NCBI GenBank assembly: GCA_949316235.1
Contig: OX438748.1
Coordinates: 35,804,036-35,868,035 of the forward strand
Direction: 5' to 3'
DNA: 64,000 nt
DNA from: Oegoconia quadripuncta
Lineage: Eukaryota > Arthropoda > Insecta > Lepidoptera > Autostichidae
The position numbers were made by a program, and so were the translations under genes. The notes below the pieces were generated by a model. It saw only the letters and a list, made by a program, of their open reading frames with translations, searched no databases and was not told where the DNA came from. Below are positions 37,655 to 49,684 of the stretch, piece by piece; within the stretch, counting starts at the first letter, position 1; each line of letters starts with the position of its first letter.

Positions 37655-38055
37655 TTTAAATATCCTTGGACATGTGTATGTCCAAAGATAACACTGCCAT
37701 CTAGTTCCATTTTAAGCAACTATAGGCTTGTGTTGTGTATACCAGATGTTGATAATACTACATAAATACATTTTTTTTGTAAATAAATACTATTTTCTGC
37801 CCAATCTAATAAACACTATGTATCTCTAAGGTTTGCTGGTAGAAAACTCTATCGGAGTTAAGCTCGCCGTTGTACATATTATATACAATGCATATTTGCA
37901 AAGATATTAAGATATTATAAATGAAAACATCGATAACTCGGGTACACATGTCCGTATTCATCACACAAACATATGTCCCTAGCGGGATTCGAACCCGCGA
38001 CCTTTTGGTATAGTAGTCACAGTTTCTAACCCCTACACCAAACAGGTCGTCATGA
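37655..38055 (-). mobile_element. SINE-C copy interrupted by a LINE tail
   Basis: Minus strand head ACGACCTGTTTGGTGTAGGG, box B GGGTTCGAATCCCGCTAGGG, and 3' part AACTAGATGGCAGTGTTATC. A LINE-tail fragment (37795-37905: GGTTTGCTGGTAGAAAACTC ... GCTCGCCGTTGTAC) sits inside it. Confidence 0.75.
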
Positions 38056-38485
38056 TATTCAATTTACTTTGTGTGAGAAACAATAAAGAAAGCCAAATTC
38101 CATAACTAATCACAATTGGAAAAGTATTATAGCATTTGAATTTAATCAAATAAGTTATCAATTATATAATAATAAATTATTTGAATAATTCTATTTGTCG
38201 ATTTCCATTTATACAATTCCAGAATACTTAGGTACATCACGTCATTTCAATGTTCAATAAATCGAAGCGAAACTGAACTAAATTTTTTATGAAAAGGGGC
38301 CCAGTTGGTACTTCTAAGTATGATAAGTGTGGTTACTTAAGAATTTGTTGCAATACACTAATTTAATCTTACAGTAAACTTCTTTACTGCGACAGTGTTA
38401 AACTTAAATCGTTATTATTTTATCCAAGTACTTATGAAATATATAATTATATCTCTAAAATCAAAATTAAAACTGGAAAAATCAA
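38056..38485. other. No gene recognised
   Basis: AT-rich, nothing assigned. Confidence 0.4.
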
Positions 38486-38487
38486 TC

Positions 38488-38705
38488 AACCCAAAGAATT
38501 CGAAACACATATTCAGGCCCGAAACCTAAGCAAGGTAGAAAACGTGTTGCCAGCACCAGAATGCTGGCAGCATTATCTCGTTGAATGGCAATACCACAGT
38601 ATAACCATTTTTCCATATGGTTAAGGCCAAGGTAAGCTCCAGGTCTACGATCGCGGGATACCTCATTATGGCGAGTTGATAAATCCATAAATGTCTCCAC
38701 ACCAA
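38488..38705 (-). mobile_element. LINE C-terminal fragment (GAYL...IQRxNAASIL type)
   Basis: Minus-strand translation contains FMDLSTRHNEVSRDRRPGAY and GIAIQRDNAASILVLA. The same motif, as GAYFAQQLSLCIQRGNSASV, occurs at 53.9-54.1 kb. From memory this is the end of a LINE reverse transcriptase common in insects. Confidence 0.55.
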
Positions 38706-40505
38706 ACGCTGTAAATAATTATTTTGTTATCTTCCTATTGTACATAAGGAAGCCTATTAAGCCTCTAATTATTTACTTATTGTTACATAACTGTAAATGT
38801 AGCATAAGCTGTTTAATTATAATAAAATTAAAATAAATAAGAATGTCGTATCACACTTATTGTTAAGACCTACCTATTTTCAATATTTCGTTTCGTACGT
38901 CTACTCACCGCTAGATGTCGCGACATGTTCCGTCAGTATTACGAATATTCAAAATCTTGGGCTCTGCGTGATTTATTATTGTTTCGCAAGATTTATATGA
39001 AATTTAGGAATACGAGTAAATAGTATACACGTACTCGTATATGTCACATACAAATATATTACACCGTCGCCTTCGTTCTCGGACTACTAGGCGTGGGGAG
39101 GGATTCCATGTGGTACTGTAGTTAATATACCGAACATTCTCACTAAGAGGTTCGACGTTTATTGCCCGTGGTCCGATCGCCGAGTTCTACTGATCGATCC
39201 ATGGGTAATTTTCTTTGCCTGTTCAATATATTTTTTTTTTCATTCATAATGCTAATGTTATTTCGTTTTAATTCCGCGTTTTAATATTATAAATTTGGAT
39301 GTTTGTTTGTGGCTCAGTCACGGCTAAACGGATAAACGGATTTGAATGAAATTTGGTATATAGGTAGAATGTAACCTGGATTAAGACATAGGATATTTTT
39401 TATCCTGATAAAGTGAGTAGTTCCCGCGGGATAAACAAATTAATCTAAGCTAGTAAATAATATGAGCATCGCCCTGTCAATAGCTCGTTGAGTGACTGAG
39501 CTTTCTTATGTGGCCCATAGTGAGAGACCACATTTTGTGCCACAGTGCCACAAGTCATCGCCGGTAACACACATTGATTAAAAATCTTCGTCATCAAGCA
39601 CTGAGGTATATGGACGAGAAGACGTGGCGTGACGTGGCCATCAGGTTAGGATCTCATAATGGAATCTTGGAGAAATTGAGAAGACTCTTTAAATTTTTCA
39701 TTACTCGTTTCGTGACTTTGAACTTTCTTATGTAGGCTTTTAGGTTATAATTTAGTAATGCGACTGTTTTGTCGTGACAAAGTCGATTTTCGATGATGTA
39801 GAGATAAGCGTAGAGTTCGTCTATAGTACTAATGAGAAATTAAATTCTCACAAGATCAACTACTAAATAAGCGAGACGATGCAGGCGTTGGTAACAGTTG
39901 GAGCCTCTCGGTGGTAATGAGGAGACGGTGCTGTCCGACGCGGCGGGAACCAGGGCGCGGGCCCGGATGTCACACAGAGCAGCCTCGAGCAGAAGGTTTT
40001 ATTAGAGGTCGAAATGACAATTGGCGAAGTGTTTGTGTGTTGTGTGGAGCTCGAAATAAAAACGTATTTTTGTCACAGTGTACCTATAAAGTTAGAAAGC
40101 TCATTATTTCATCCAGACAAACCGAACCAACTGTGCTAAAAGCTAAATATCTTCGAAACGGCTTAACTGGTTGTCATTAAATTAGCTATGTTTAGGGTAA
40201 GAAGAAAATGGACAGGTGTCACCTCGTTTAGTCTTTAATATAAAACAAGCCGCACATTAGTCGGACCACGAATTACTGAGATAGATCAGGATGTATCTTT
40301 ATCCGTGTGCAAGTGTGTAATGTCAGGACAATACACACTGCACACACACGCACACACGCATGCACGCCCTCACATACCATAAAACAAAAAATAAGCAAAA
40401 TATGCAGCACAAATAAGGATGTAGCCGATAGAATACGGACTAGTGGAGAGTGGGTATATCGGAGCAAAGAAATGAAAACGAGCGATTACTATATGAATTT
40501 TAATA
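38706..40505. other. Mostly unassigned; one dispersed repeat
   Basis: 39285-39440 (TTATAAATTTGGATGTTTGT, CGGCTAAACGGATAAACGGA, AGTAGTTCCCGCGGGATAAA) is a dispersed repeat type with a partial inverse at 53260-53335. 40335-40375 is a CA/CG-rich microsatellite. Frames at 39911-40180 and 40273-40525 show no domain. Confidence 0.4.
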
Positions 40506-40506
40506 G

Positions 40507-40830
40507 CCTCCGTGGCTCAATGTAAACAACATTGGGTTTACGATTCGGAGGTCGCGGGTTCGATCCCCAGCGGGGTACTTGTTTAAGTACTCGGTTTGGT
40601 TGGTGGTTAGGGCATTTTAAATGTCCGCCTCGCTAGCTACCACCATCTTATCTAAATCTGCCACCAAGCAGCAATGTTAATAGCATTGTTGTGTTCCGGT
40701 TGTCAGAGATAAGATAGCCAGTCCCCCAAATGTGTTGGGGTTTCCGGGTCAGTACGCTTCCACCTTCGACCTCATCTTCACTTAACATCAGGTGTGATTG
40801 AAGTCAAGTACCAACCCGTTCTGCATAAAA
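40507..40830 (+). mobile_element. SINE-B, full copy
   Basis: Head CCTCCGTGGCTCAATGTAAA CAAC, box B GGTTCGATCCCCAGCGGGGT. Body ACTCGGTTTGGTTGGTGGTT, CACCATCTTATCTAAATCTG, TTGTGTTCCGGTTGTCAGAG. Tail CATCTTCACTTAACATCAGG and poly(A). A tRNA-derived SINE of about 320 bp. Confidence 0.9.
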
Positions 40831-41549
40831 AAATGAATTTGAGGGCGCAATGGAACATAATGACGAGCCATGGAGCGACTGGTTAATGTTAACACAAAGC
40901 TACGTCTCTGCACCGTTCACTACTCTGTTCTCTCTTCCTCATTATTAGCGCAAAGAGTTGTTTTATTCGTCGGCTGCGAGTTAGAGCACAATTTCCCATT
41001 TTCCTCATCTCATCACTAGACACCACTTCAAAAGTAGCTTTATTTCAACGAGCACAAACTCCAAATTCCTTTAACAAGTGCCAGTCGGAAAAACAGTCAT
41101 TTTATCTTAGCGAAAGGAAGACAAATTTTAACTGTAACAGCGTGGTTTAGAGTTGAAAGTTGGATGTTGAGACGTAAAAGTGGAATGGAAGTCCTGTAAG
41201 CAGGCGTTTGCTCAAAATTAAGGAAATAAGCAGTTTTAATTGGCGTGCGATTAGTCGCGCGATTGCGTCGCGTCGCGGCGCTTAATTAGTCGTTTGTCGG
41301 GATTGGACAGTTCGCTCGTAATAGAAAATGGAATGGGATTGAGACTTTATGATTGTGTATCTTCTGGAAACAATTTACCAAACGAGCGTTGCAGTACTAT
41401 GGTATGAGATGACGGGAACTTGACTTCTTTTTATGTACTAGGGACTTTAACTGTTCGATATCTTATCGCAAAACTGATTCAGCATGAATATAGAACGCGC
41501 TGACCAAGTTGTAGGTTGTAAGTAGCTTTAGGTGGCCGCCGCCCGCCGC
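40831..41549. other. No gene recognised
   Basis: Ordinary unique-looking sequence with a short CpG-rich patch (41240-41290, GCGCGATTGCGTCGCGTCGC). No frame or motif assigned. Confidence 0.4.
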
Positions 41550-41550
41550 C

Positions 41551-41881
41551 GCCTCCGTGGCTCAATGGAAACAACATTGGATTTACGATTCGGAAGTCGT
41601 AGGTTCGATCCCCAGCGGGGTACATGTTTAAGTACTCGGTTTGGTTGGTGGTAGGGCATTTTAAATGTCCGCCTGGCTAGCTACCACCATCTTATCTAAA
41701 TCTGCCGCTAAGCAGCAATGTTAATGGCATTGTTGTGTTCTGGTTGTCAGAGATAAGATAGCCAGTCCCACAAATGTGTTGGGGTTTCCGGGTCAGTAAG
41801 CTTCCACCTTCGACCTCATCTTCACTTAACATCAGGTGTGATTGAGGTCAAGTACGAACCCGTCGTGCATGAAAAAAAAAA
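41551..41881 (+). mobile_element. SINE-B, full copy
   Basis: Very similar to 40507-40830, same orientation, with poly(A) at its end (GCATGAAAAAAAAA). Confidence 0.9.
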
Positions 41882-42690
41882 GAGCTATGGTTCCTGCCCA
41901 CTGCCACTGACTTTCGTTCTACGTATCTCTTGATTCCTGTTTCGATAAGCAAAGACTATATTAAGTTTTACAAAAACTTTTTCGAAGGATGTCAACAATA
42001 AATGAAGCTCGCTCTCAATTTCAATGCGACCCTTAATCCCTATCGAATGTGTACAAACACACAAACAAACAATAATCCACTCGAGACTTGCGCAAAATAC
42101 TTGAAAATTATAAAAAACGCGCGCTTTGTGTGAAATGTAACACCTCGGTACAATGATGTAGGTACTTATCACTTTACACTTTATTTTCACTCTGATTTAG
42201 AAAAGTCATCTCTGTTCCATATGACTCAAGAAACATAAAAATATTCCCAACTCCAGAAACAAATTTGTGTAAAAATCTTTGGCGGTTTTGCACAAATAGA
42301 TTAAGAAATCTTTATCACGTAAATACCAACTTGTATATGCAGTCAAGAAACGCGGGACGAATAAACTTTTATATGTAAACTTTTAACAGATAGGTGAACG
42401 GTTAATTTAGCGGTGAACAATATATATCGTGTGCAGCAAAATTTCTATTTGGTGAGAGATCGCACGTGTTCTGGGAAGTAGGAAGCAGAGACACAAAGTA
42501 TATTTCAAGTAGACCGCGGCTTATTAAACTAGCTTATCGCCAACGGTTTTACATGCTTGGTAGGTATTATTTTATCGTGGTCTTTTGCGTTTTTAACCCC
42601 CGACGGAAAACAACTGGTGTTATGTATTTGACGGCGTTGTGTTCGGAAGTTCGGATGTTCTGCGAGTAAGTGAATTGAAAATATCGCTAA
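41882..42690. other. No gene recognised
   Basis: Contains chance frames on both strands (41885-42190, 42466-42669) without domain or splice support. Confidence 0.4.
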
Positions 42691-42694
42691 TTAA

Positions 42695-42832
42695 AAAAAT
42701 AAGAAAGTTCTTCTCTGAGGGATCAGCTTTGTGATTGAGCAATAATGTCAAAAACTTTAATAATAAGATAAAAAATGTGACGTTTTCAAGTGATAATTTT
42801 TATCCTACGAAATAAATATTTTTTTAATTTGA
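42695..42832 (+). mobile_element. LINE 3' tail
   Basis: AGAAAGTTCTTCTCTGAGGG ... ATTGAGCAATAATGTCAAAA ... TATCCTACGAAATAAATATT; closest to the tail at 48.95-49.11 kb. Confidence 0.7.
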
Positions 42833-43837
42833 TTTGTTTGAAATTGCTCTTTTTTAAAATAATGTTTTTGATGACACAATATGCTTTATTGACCAGTTTT
42901 CGTTTTATCTTTAACCTTTTACTTTTATATAATATAGATAATGTCATAGCTCTAGTTATTACTAAGCTTATCGCTCGCGGTGGGACAAATGAAACTTATG
43001 AATTCTCTGATATTTCTAAGTTTCCTGTAGCAGCTAACGCAGCAGCTAATTGTGAAGCAAACGCCTAGGAGACGTGCAGATTGCTCGCGGAGAGACAAGA
43101 GGTCCACGGAAATGGGAACTTAACGAGATTAACGACATTCATTTATTGTACTGAGAGTGTGGGATAAGTTAAAAGATTGAAATGGTTTCTCCGCCGACGT
43201 CGTGGGTCAATGTTGATTACGCAGGTCCCGTGTAGGTTACATATTTAGTTTGATATATAAGGACAAATACTCTGTTCATACTAAGATAAGTTACTACATC
43301 AATTATGGGACACTGTATACGCTATTATAGCCATACCTGAGAATATCATTAATCTAACTGAGAATAACTATTTAGTATTTAAAAACCAATAAAACCCGAC
43401 AGCATATTTTATGTTTCGCGGACGCCATGTTGGATTTTTACCATAAAACGCATCCTATGATACTCTCGGTTGAATAGAATCTAACGACACCATGCACTTC
43501 GAAATCGGTTAAGTCGTTTAGGCTACAGAATGCGCCAAAAGAACAGACATACATACACTCGAAAACATTAGCATTCTTTCTTGAGCAGTTGGGTAAAAAA
43601 ATTAAAGATCACGTCAAAATTTCATTTTTGCCAATGAATTAATCTTTTCGATTCGTTTAACGAGTGCAATATATTGCGCTTGGTGTTCAGAGTCTGATGA
43701 TGACGTCAGGAGATGATGATGGAACTCTTTAGTACCAACTAGTAAACCCACCTAGTTCATATGATTCGATTAATTGCATGTGTTTTTAACCCCCGACATA
43801 GAAAGAGGGGTGTTACCAGTTTTTTCTTTTTTTTTTA
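42833..43837. other. No gene recognised; one dispersed repeat
   Basis: 43400-43530 (GGACGCCATGTTGGATTTTT, AAATCGGTTAAGTCGTTTAG GCTACAGAATG) recurs at 48190-48320 and, reversed, near 58265-58460. Its class is not clear. Other sequence unassigned. Confidence 0.4.
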
Positions 43838-44056
43838 TCCACAACGGGTTAGCACTTGACCTCAATCACACCTGATGTTAAGTGAAGATGAGGCCGAAGG
43901 TGACCCGGCAACCCCATCTTATTTGGCGGACTGGCTATCTTATCTCTGACAACCGGAACACCACAATGCTATTAACATTACTGTTTGGCGGCAGATTTAG
44001 ATAAGATGGTGGTAGATAGCCAGGCGGACATTTAATATGCCCTACCACCAACCAAA
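43838..44056 (-). mobile_element. SINE-B, 5'-truncated
   Basis: Minus strand from GGTTGGTGGTAGGGCATATT to the CATCAGGTGTGATTGAGGTC AAGTGC tail and poly(A) (plus-strand T run). It interrupts a dispersed repeat starting AACCCCCGACATAGAAAGAG (43790) and resuming TTTGACCGCTATGTGTCAAA (44069). Confidence 0.8.
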
Positions 44057-44424
44057 ATTTTTTGTTTAATTTGACCGCTATGTGTCAAATATGTGTGTGT
44101 TTGTCTGTGTATCTATCTGTGGGATGCGGTTTTTTTATTTGAAAGCACGTATTCTAGCGGTGGTTCCTAGACAAGTTTTATCAAAATCGGTTCAGTCGTT
44201 TTGTTTAAATCGCTTGTTTTCTAGGATGTTTTCGAAACTTTCTATAGAGAAATTACGAATCTCTTAACCGTTTGGGTCATACGACACAGACGAACCGCGC
44301 GGATGGCGCTAGGCATTTTCTTTATTACTTCCACCGGATGTATTCGGGCAAATATTATATTATAATGTATTATGGATTTTACTATTTCTATAAGTATTCG
44401 TGGCGCGGTCTCGTTTGGTATTCG

Positions 44425-44535
44425 TTTTCGATTAACGAAGTTAAGCAATGCTTGGAGCGGTCAGTCATAGATGGGTGACTATTTGAGGAATTTTCATACG
44501 AGTGTTTCATGTTTCGGGCGATGTTAAATACACAG
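44425..44535 (+). mobile_element. 5S-rRNA-derived SINE (SINE3-like) head
   Basis: ACGAAGTTAAGCAATGCTTG GAGCGGTCAGTCATAGATGG GTGAC matches the internal control region of 5S rRNA (animal GAAnTTAAGCA, GCGGTnAGTACTTnGATGGGnGACC). What follows (TTTCATACGAGTGTTTCATG) is not 5S. It is thus a SINE head, not a 5S gene. 44057-44424 holds the dispersed-repeat continuation. Confidence 0.7.
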
Positions 44536-44561
44536 TGTTAACCTCTCCGTTACGATTTACG

Positions 44562-45102
44562 ATAGGGTTTACGAACCGGAGGTCGCGGGTTCGATCCCCA
44601 GCGGGGTACATATTTAGTACTCGGTTTGGTTGGTGGTAGGGCATATTAAATGTCCGCCTGGCTAGCTACCGCCATCTTATCTAAATCTGCCGCCAAGCAG
44701 CAATGTTAATAGCATTGTTGTGTTCCGGTTGTCAGAGTAAATAAATAAATAAATAAATATTTCGGACACTTACACCATCTAACTAGTCCCAAACTAAGCA
44801 AAGCTTGTACTATGGATACTAGATAACGGATAAACATACGTAAATATTTATATAAACATCCATGAATCGGAAATAAATGTTTGTATTCATCACACAAACA
44901 TTTACCCCTCGCGGGATTCGAACCCGCGACCGTTGGTTTCGCTGACAGGATCACTATCCACTACACCAATCGGTCGTCAAAAAAAATAGCCAGTCTCCCA
45001 AATATGATGGGGTTCCGGGTCAGTACGCTAACACCTTCGGCCTCATCTTCACTTAACATCAGGAGTGATCAAGTGCTAACCCGTTGAGCATAAAAAAAAA
45101 CA
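44562..45102 (+). mobile_element. SINE-B copy split by SINE-A
   Basis: The SINE-B parts are 44562-44738 (GGGTTTACGAACCGGAGGTC to TTCCGGTTGTCAGAG) and 44988-45102 (ATAGCCAGTCTCCCAAATAT to the poly(A) tail). They read as one element once the inserted SINE-A is removed. Confidence 0.85.
44739..44987 (-). mobile_element. SINE-A inserted into SINE-B
   Basis: Minus strand head GACGACCGATTGGTGTAGTG, box B GGGTTCGAATCCCGCGAGGG, body and an (AAAT)n/(TTTA)n end at 44739-44760. It is a clean copy, so younger than the host SINE-B. Confidence 0.88.
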
Positions 45103-45245
45103 ATTAGTCCCGGTTGTTTTCAATAGCCGTGTGGTTCATACCAGGGTAGGATAGGACCAACTCTCCCTTCTGAGTGTCATAAAAGTATGACCACTATGAT
45201 TTGTTCCAGTAAATGATAGTAGAACCGATAGTAAATTGCCCACAC

Positions 45246-45990
45246 ATAGACGACAGATTGGTGTAGTGGATAGTAACCATATCAGTGAAACCAACGTTGC
45301 GGGTTCGAACCCGCGAGGGGTGAATGTTTGTGTGATAAATATTGGGTCTTTACCTATGAAATTGGAGTTTTTTTTCTTCGTTAATCATATGTACCAATTC
45401 CTGCGATTTTCAAAGTTATATCCAAATTTGTTTTTCATTTGGAAAATGGAATATTATTTCAAGGTTTCACATGATATATTTTTTTATGTCTGGGCTAAAT
45501 CACATAATATAAAAATTTTAACAGAGCTCTTTTCATGTGCTTCCCACAATAATTTCTTAGATTCGCTGAAACTTTTATAAAGCGGTTACTTTTAAAAATT
45601 AACGCTGCCTATATTTAACTTAATGTTATCCGATAATACACACAAAGTTTAGTTATATTTGAATTTGCCGTTCCCAAAAAAAAACCAAAAATGTTTGTAT
45701 GGAGAAAACAGTCTTAATGAAATTCTTCATACAAAACGCCAATTTCATAGGTAAGGACCTGATACTAACGTTTATTCCCGAGTCATTGGTGTTCATATAA
45801 TTTATTTTCTTTATTTAGGGTAACCCACAAGACATAATGCACCTGTGATATGTGATAGATTCTAAATGCTGCCTTAATTGTAGGTTCTCAGAGTTTATCA
45901 GCTACAGTATCCGTAATAGAAGCTTGGCTTGGTTTGGGACTGGATGATTGGTGTAAGTGTCCGAAATATTTATGTTTATTTATATTTATA
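45246..45990 (+). mobile_element. SINE-A copy split by MITE copy 2
   Basis: Head GACGACAGATTGGTGTAGTG to GTGAATGTTTGTGTGATAAA TA, then the MITE, then TACTAACGTTTATTCCCGAG and, after further sequence, GGGACTGGATGATTGGTGTA AGTGTCCGAAA. The empty site can be inferred from other SINE-A copies. Confidence 0.8.
45342..45762 (+). mobile_element. MITE copy 2
   Basis: TTGGGTCTTTACCTATGAAA ... TTCATAGGTAAGGACCTGA, with TA on both sides, lying inside SINE-A. Comparison with uninterrupted SINE-A copies (GATGAATACGAACATTTATT) indicates a single TA at the target, so TA is the duplicated site. About 421 bp. Confidence 0.92.
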
Positions 45991-46162
45991 TGTAAATTTG
46001 AGATCTGCAGCCGGACCACATCATCATGAGCATATGCTGAGATGGAGTTCATTTTTGACATCATACTGCACTCACCGGATTTCAAAATCTGTTTCTGTAT
46101 ATTGTAGTAATTTTCTTGTTTTTATTAATATTGTTGTTGCTATAGTGTGGTGTCAAATAAAT

Positions 46163-46215
46163 GTACGTCTACGTCTACGTCTACGTCTACGTCTAAGTCT
46201 ATGTCTAAGTCTATG
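46163..46215 (+). repeat. TACGTC hexanucleotide microsatellite
   Basis: Five to six perfect TACGTC units, then TAAGTC/TATGTC variants. It gives Ser/Thr- or Leu/Arg-repeat frames that are not genes. Confidence 0.9.
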
Positions 46216-46244
46216 TCCTTGTCTATGATCATTTTCCTGCTATA

Positions 46245-46450
46245 TCACACTCTAGGTGAGGTCACACAACATGTCTCCGTCTTCCACTCTCCGTACTCAC
46301 CCCTTTCACACACATATCATTCCTCACACACTACCCACACCTTCTTCGACCTTACTCTACCTCTGTATCCCTCCACATTCATACTTAACACGCGTCTTGT
46401 TACGTCCCTTTCATCCCTCCTCATAATGCCCAAACCATGCTAACCTTATT
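46245..46450 (-). mobile_element. Decayed LINE C-terminal fragment
   Basis: The minus strand includes the words GTAAGTATGAATGTGGAGGG, GTCGAAGAAGGTGTGGG and GAATGATATGTGTGTGAAAG. In one phase these read like ECGG.qRrgRsKKVW...vrnDM.vkGVs, the end of RTE/Proto2-like elements. Many stops. Confidence 0.45.
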
Positions 46451-47724
46451 ACTCCTCAACTTTTCTGTGCAGCCAGACCACATAAAAATTAAAGAAAAAA
46501 TATCCCGAGTTTTTCATCTAAAAAGCTATTAAAAGTCCCCTACGATCCGCAAAACAATTAAGGCCTTTCCACACGGTCGGACCGCACGCTGCGTCATCCC
46601 TTAACACCTCTCACGGGATTATAGCGAGTAATGTGCGCTAATGTGCGCTAATGTGCCACAAATATGTTTTATTCGCGTTAATATGCGTCGTGTAAGCGTG
46701 GATTATGATGAGTGAATGGGCGTTCACGGTTTAACGCGTTCGAATATGTTTTGAGTTGCACGTTTAGATACAGGATGCTTTCTTGTAGATAATATAAGGG
46801 GATTATTGTTCGGGTGTTAGGAGGTTTGGAAATGATAATTCACGACTTTTGAAACGATAAAATTTTGATGAAAATGATTTTTTAAAATATTTTATTTTTT
46901 TCACAGAATCTACAGTTAGCTCTACGTGGTACACATTATTTCTTACCGGCAAAATAGCATTTACATATTTTTAGAGCAAAACTTATGTATCTACCTATAA
47001 CATTGTAACATTGTAACCTATCCGAACAACGCGAAAGTGAACGGTTCACAAGCAGCTCAGAAATACTGAGTGGTCACGTGACCGGTACATTTGGTATGGA
47101 GAAGAGAAATTTATTTCATGAATTTCTAAAACTTTCACCCCATTTCGGGTTACACGTTGTACATTTTCGTAGATGACGTATCCCATATAGTTAATTTTAA
47201 TTAATTGGCGATGAGAATAGAATATAATTTGTTGAGATAACTTTACAAGTTGTTGACAGAGAATCTGATACATAGCTAGGACAAAAGTTAAATGATACCT
47301 CAAATGGCGTCCATTCGTGAAAGGCGATTACGAGACTAAGCGATTAACACTTAACAACGATGAGCTCTTTGGAGTCACCACTGTCACGTGTGCATTTCTG
47401 TATGTTTAAAAAGGTGAACAGTGGATTGGGATATCTCTGACCACCCTACTTCATCGTATATGTATGTTATACAACCTGCATCACCCTATAGCGTAGTCAC
47501 GGTACCCACGCCAATAGCGATACGTGTCGCAGCGTGTAATTGCCTCGTGTGTCGTCGCCCTAAGGCGGCTTACCTCTCACATTAACACCTTTGTCATCCA
47601 TTTACATTTGGTTTCTCTCCCGAGGGTTCTATCAGTAATACTCGCCGCTGTTCCTGTTTAAAGGTTATAGGAAAGGTTATAGGAAAGCAGTCAGGCAAGT
47701 TTCAGAAAAAATATTATTATTAGA
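46451..47724. other. No gene recognised
   Basis: A short direct repeat TAATGTGCGCTAATGTGC lies near 46630. The minus frame 47303-47046 shows no domain or splice context. Confidence 0.45.
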
Positions 47725-47850
47725 AGCCCATGCTATCCCACTGCTGGGCAAAGGCCTCCCTCCTCTCTCTCCACACCTCTGTCCCGGGCTTCCTCTGACC
47801 AGTTGTTGAGGAACTTATCCAGTTCGTCCCGCCATCTCCCCCCACAAGAA
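47725..47850 (-). mobile_element. RTE-type LINE 3' end
   Basis: Minus strand CGGGACGAACTGGATAAGTT and AGGCCTTTGCCCAGCAGTGG GA, the same C-terminal motif as at 26.4 kb and 58.2 kb. Confidence 0.75.
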
Positions 47851-48585
47851 CTTTGATGTCGAAATTCACTTTCAAGAAAAGGATAAAATCTTCAATTTTA
47901 GAATTCCAAAAGTTAAATGTGTCAAGAAGGGATCGTGAAGCGGTTGCTGCTGCTTTAAGATATTGAGAATTGAGAGAGATGAATTGAGAACCCGTGACTA
48001 CTAAATTACTAAATTATGCTGAGCACCTAGTGATCCGTTTTGTTTTTTTATTATTGAATCTTAATTATGAATGTATGTCGTTGTCTCAATCTTTTGTAAC
48101 TACTATTCTCTCTTTCTATTTCTATCTATCTATCTATCTATCTCCTTTTCGGTCTGCTGCGACTTCAGAAAACTAATAATAATTTAAGTATTTAAAGATT
48201 ATTGCGGGCGCCATGTTGGATTTTTTACAATGAAATGTATTCCCTGACACTCTGTGGACCAAAGTGATTACCACTACTTCAAAATCGGTCAAGCTGTTTT
48301 GGCTACAGGATGTAATATAGAAACATTTTGATTGACACTTCGCGTTAACCAAATGAACATTTATAGCTATTCCAATTTTTTTTTATTAGGAACGATCAGC
48401 CCAGCATCTTGTTTCAGTTCGAAGCTTGATAATTTGCATTGGTGAACCATCGCTCATAAGCTCGTTTCAGCTCGGAGCTTGATAATTTATATCATTCTTT
48501 GGTGGCAGAATCTATTTTGCTGGGGAAGACTGAAAATCAGCAGTTTTGCAAAGGGGAAATCTTACAGCTAGAACAAAATTGAGAT
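47851..48585. other. No gene; dispersed-repeat copy and microsatellite
   Basis: 48123-48142 is a CTAT repeat; 48195-48320 is the GGCGCCATGTTGGATTTTTT dispersed repeat. Otherwise unassigned. Confidence 0.4.
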
Positions 48586-48589
48586 GAAA

Positions 48590-49115
48590 GGCCCTACCCA
48601 TATATTTACGAAAACTTAATGTATGTAAGAAAAAATATAGAATCGTTTAAGAAAAATAGTGATATACATAATGTTAATACCAGATATAAAAATAAACTTG
48701 CTGTTCATGCCAGCCGTTTACACAAAGTCACTAAGTCATTTAAGGGGCAATGTATACGATTTTATAATAAGGTTCCAGTGGACATTCAAATTTACCTTTA
48801 AATAAATTCAAAACCATCATAAAACAGACATTATTCACCAAAGGCTATTATAAAATTTCTGACTATCTGGATGATAAGCAAGCATGGACATAGACCGCTC
48901 GGCGATATTCAGCCTAATTATACAATATAATTGTAACCCAAACTTATTTAAAAGAGCAACCCTTGAGTTTCTTGCTCGTTCTTCTCTGGGGAATCTGCTT
49001 TGCGAATGAGCAATAATGTCAATAATTTTAATATTAACATAAAAAATGTAACGTTTTCAAGTCATAATCTTTATCCTACGAAATAAATATTTTTTGACTT
49101 TGACTTTACCCGTTC
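48590..49115 (+). mobile_element. LINE 3' end: last codons of the reverse transcriptase plus 3' UTR
   Basis: Encodes NVNTRYKNKLAVHASRLHKV TKSFKGQCIRFYNKVPVDIQ and, after a frame change, a YYKISDYLDDKQAWT-like end. The 3' UTR then reads GAGTTTCTTGCTCGTTCTTC to TACGAAATAAATATTTTTTG. Same family as 62.5-63.3 kb. Confidence 0.8.
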
Positions 49116-49684
49116 ATCTCAATTTTGTTCTAGATGTAAGATTTACTTTATATACCTTGTGAATTGATTTTGCAATGAATACTTATTTTTTTTATTATAT
49201 TTATTTGCGCTAATTAACCATCGATTATACGCTCGTTTCAGCTCCGAACCGACTTCCTGTATATCACAAATACTCATGAAATTATTGTGATCAATATAAA
49301 ATAACTTCGCTTAAAGTAAAAGAATAATTTCATTTTATATTCGTATTACATTTTTATTAACGCTTTAATTTCATCGGCGGGCTATCACAAAGAGAATTGA
49401 CGGGAAAAATGAAGAATAATCGAGTTACAAAAAACAATTTATTTTATATTTAGGTACATTTCCCGGCTGTAATACTTAAACTCGGCTTAATCTCGGATTA
49501 AGTGGACGTCGATGAGTAAGTCCCAAGTTTGTAATTGGTGTTGAAACTGGCTCCGGAGCTAAGCGAAGGGATTTTTTGACACAATTAACTCTCGTACATT
49601 AATTTGACACAGAGTAACTATGAGTAGCAATATAACTAGAAGAAATATACAAACTTCAAGTAGTTTTTTTAAAGTATCAATCAC
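49116..49684. other. No gene recognised
   Basis: AT-rich, unassigned. Confidence 0.4.

Noticed and set aside
44430..44490. 5S rRNA gene
   Set aside because: Only the internal promoter region matches; the flanks diverge into SINE-like sequence.
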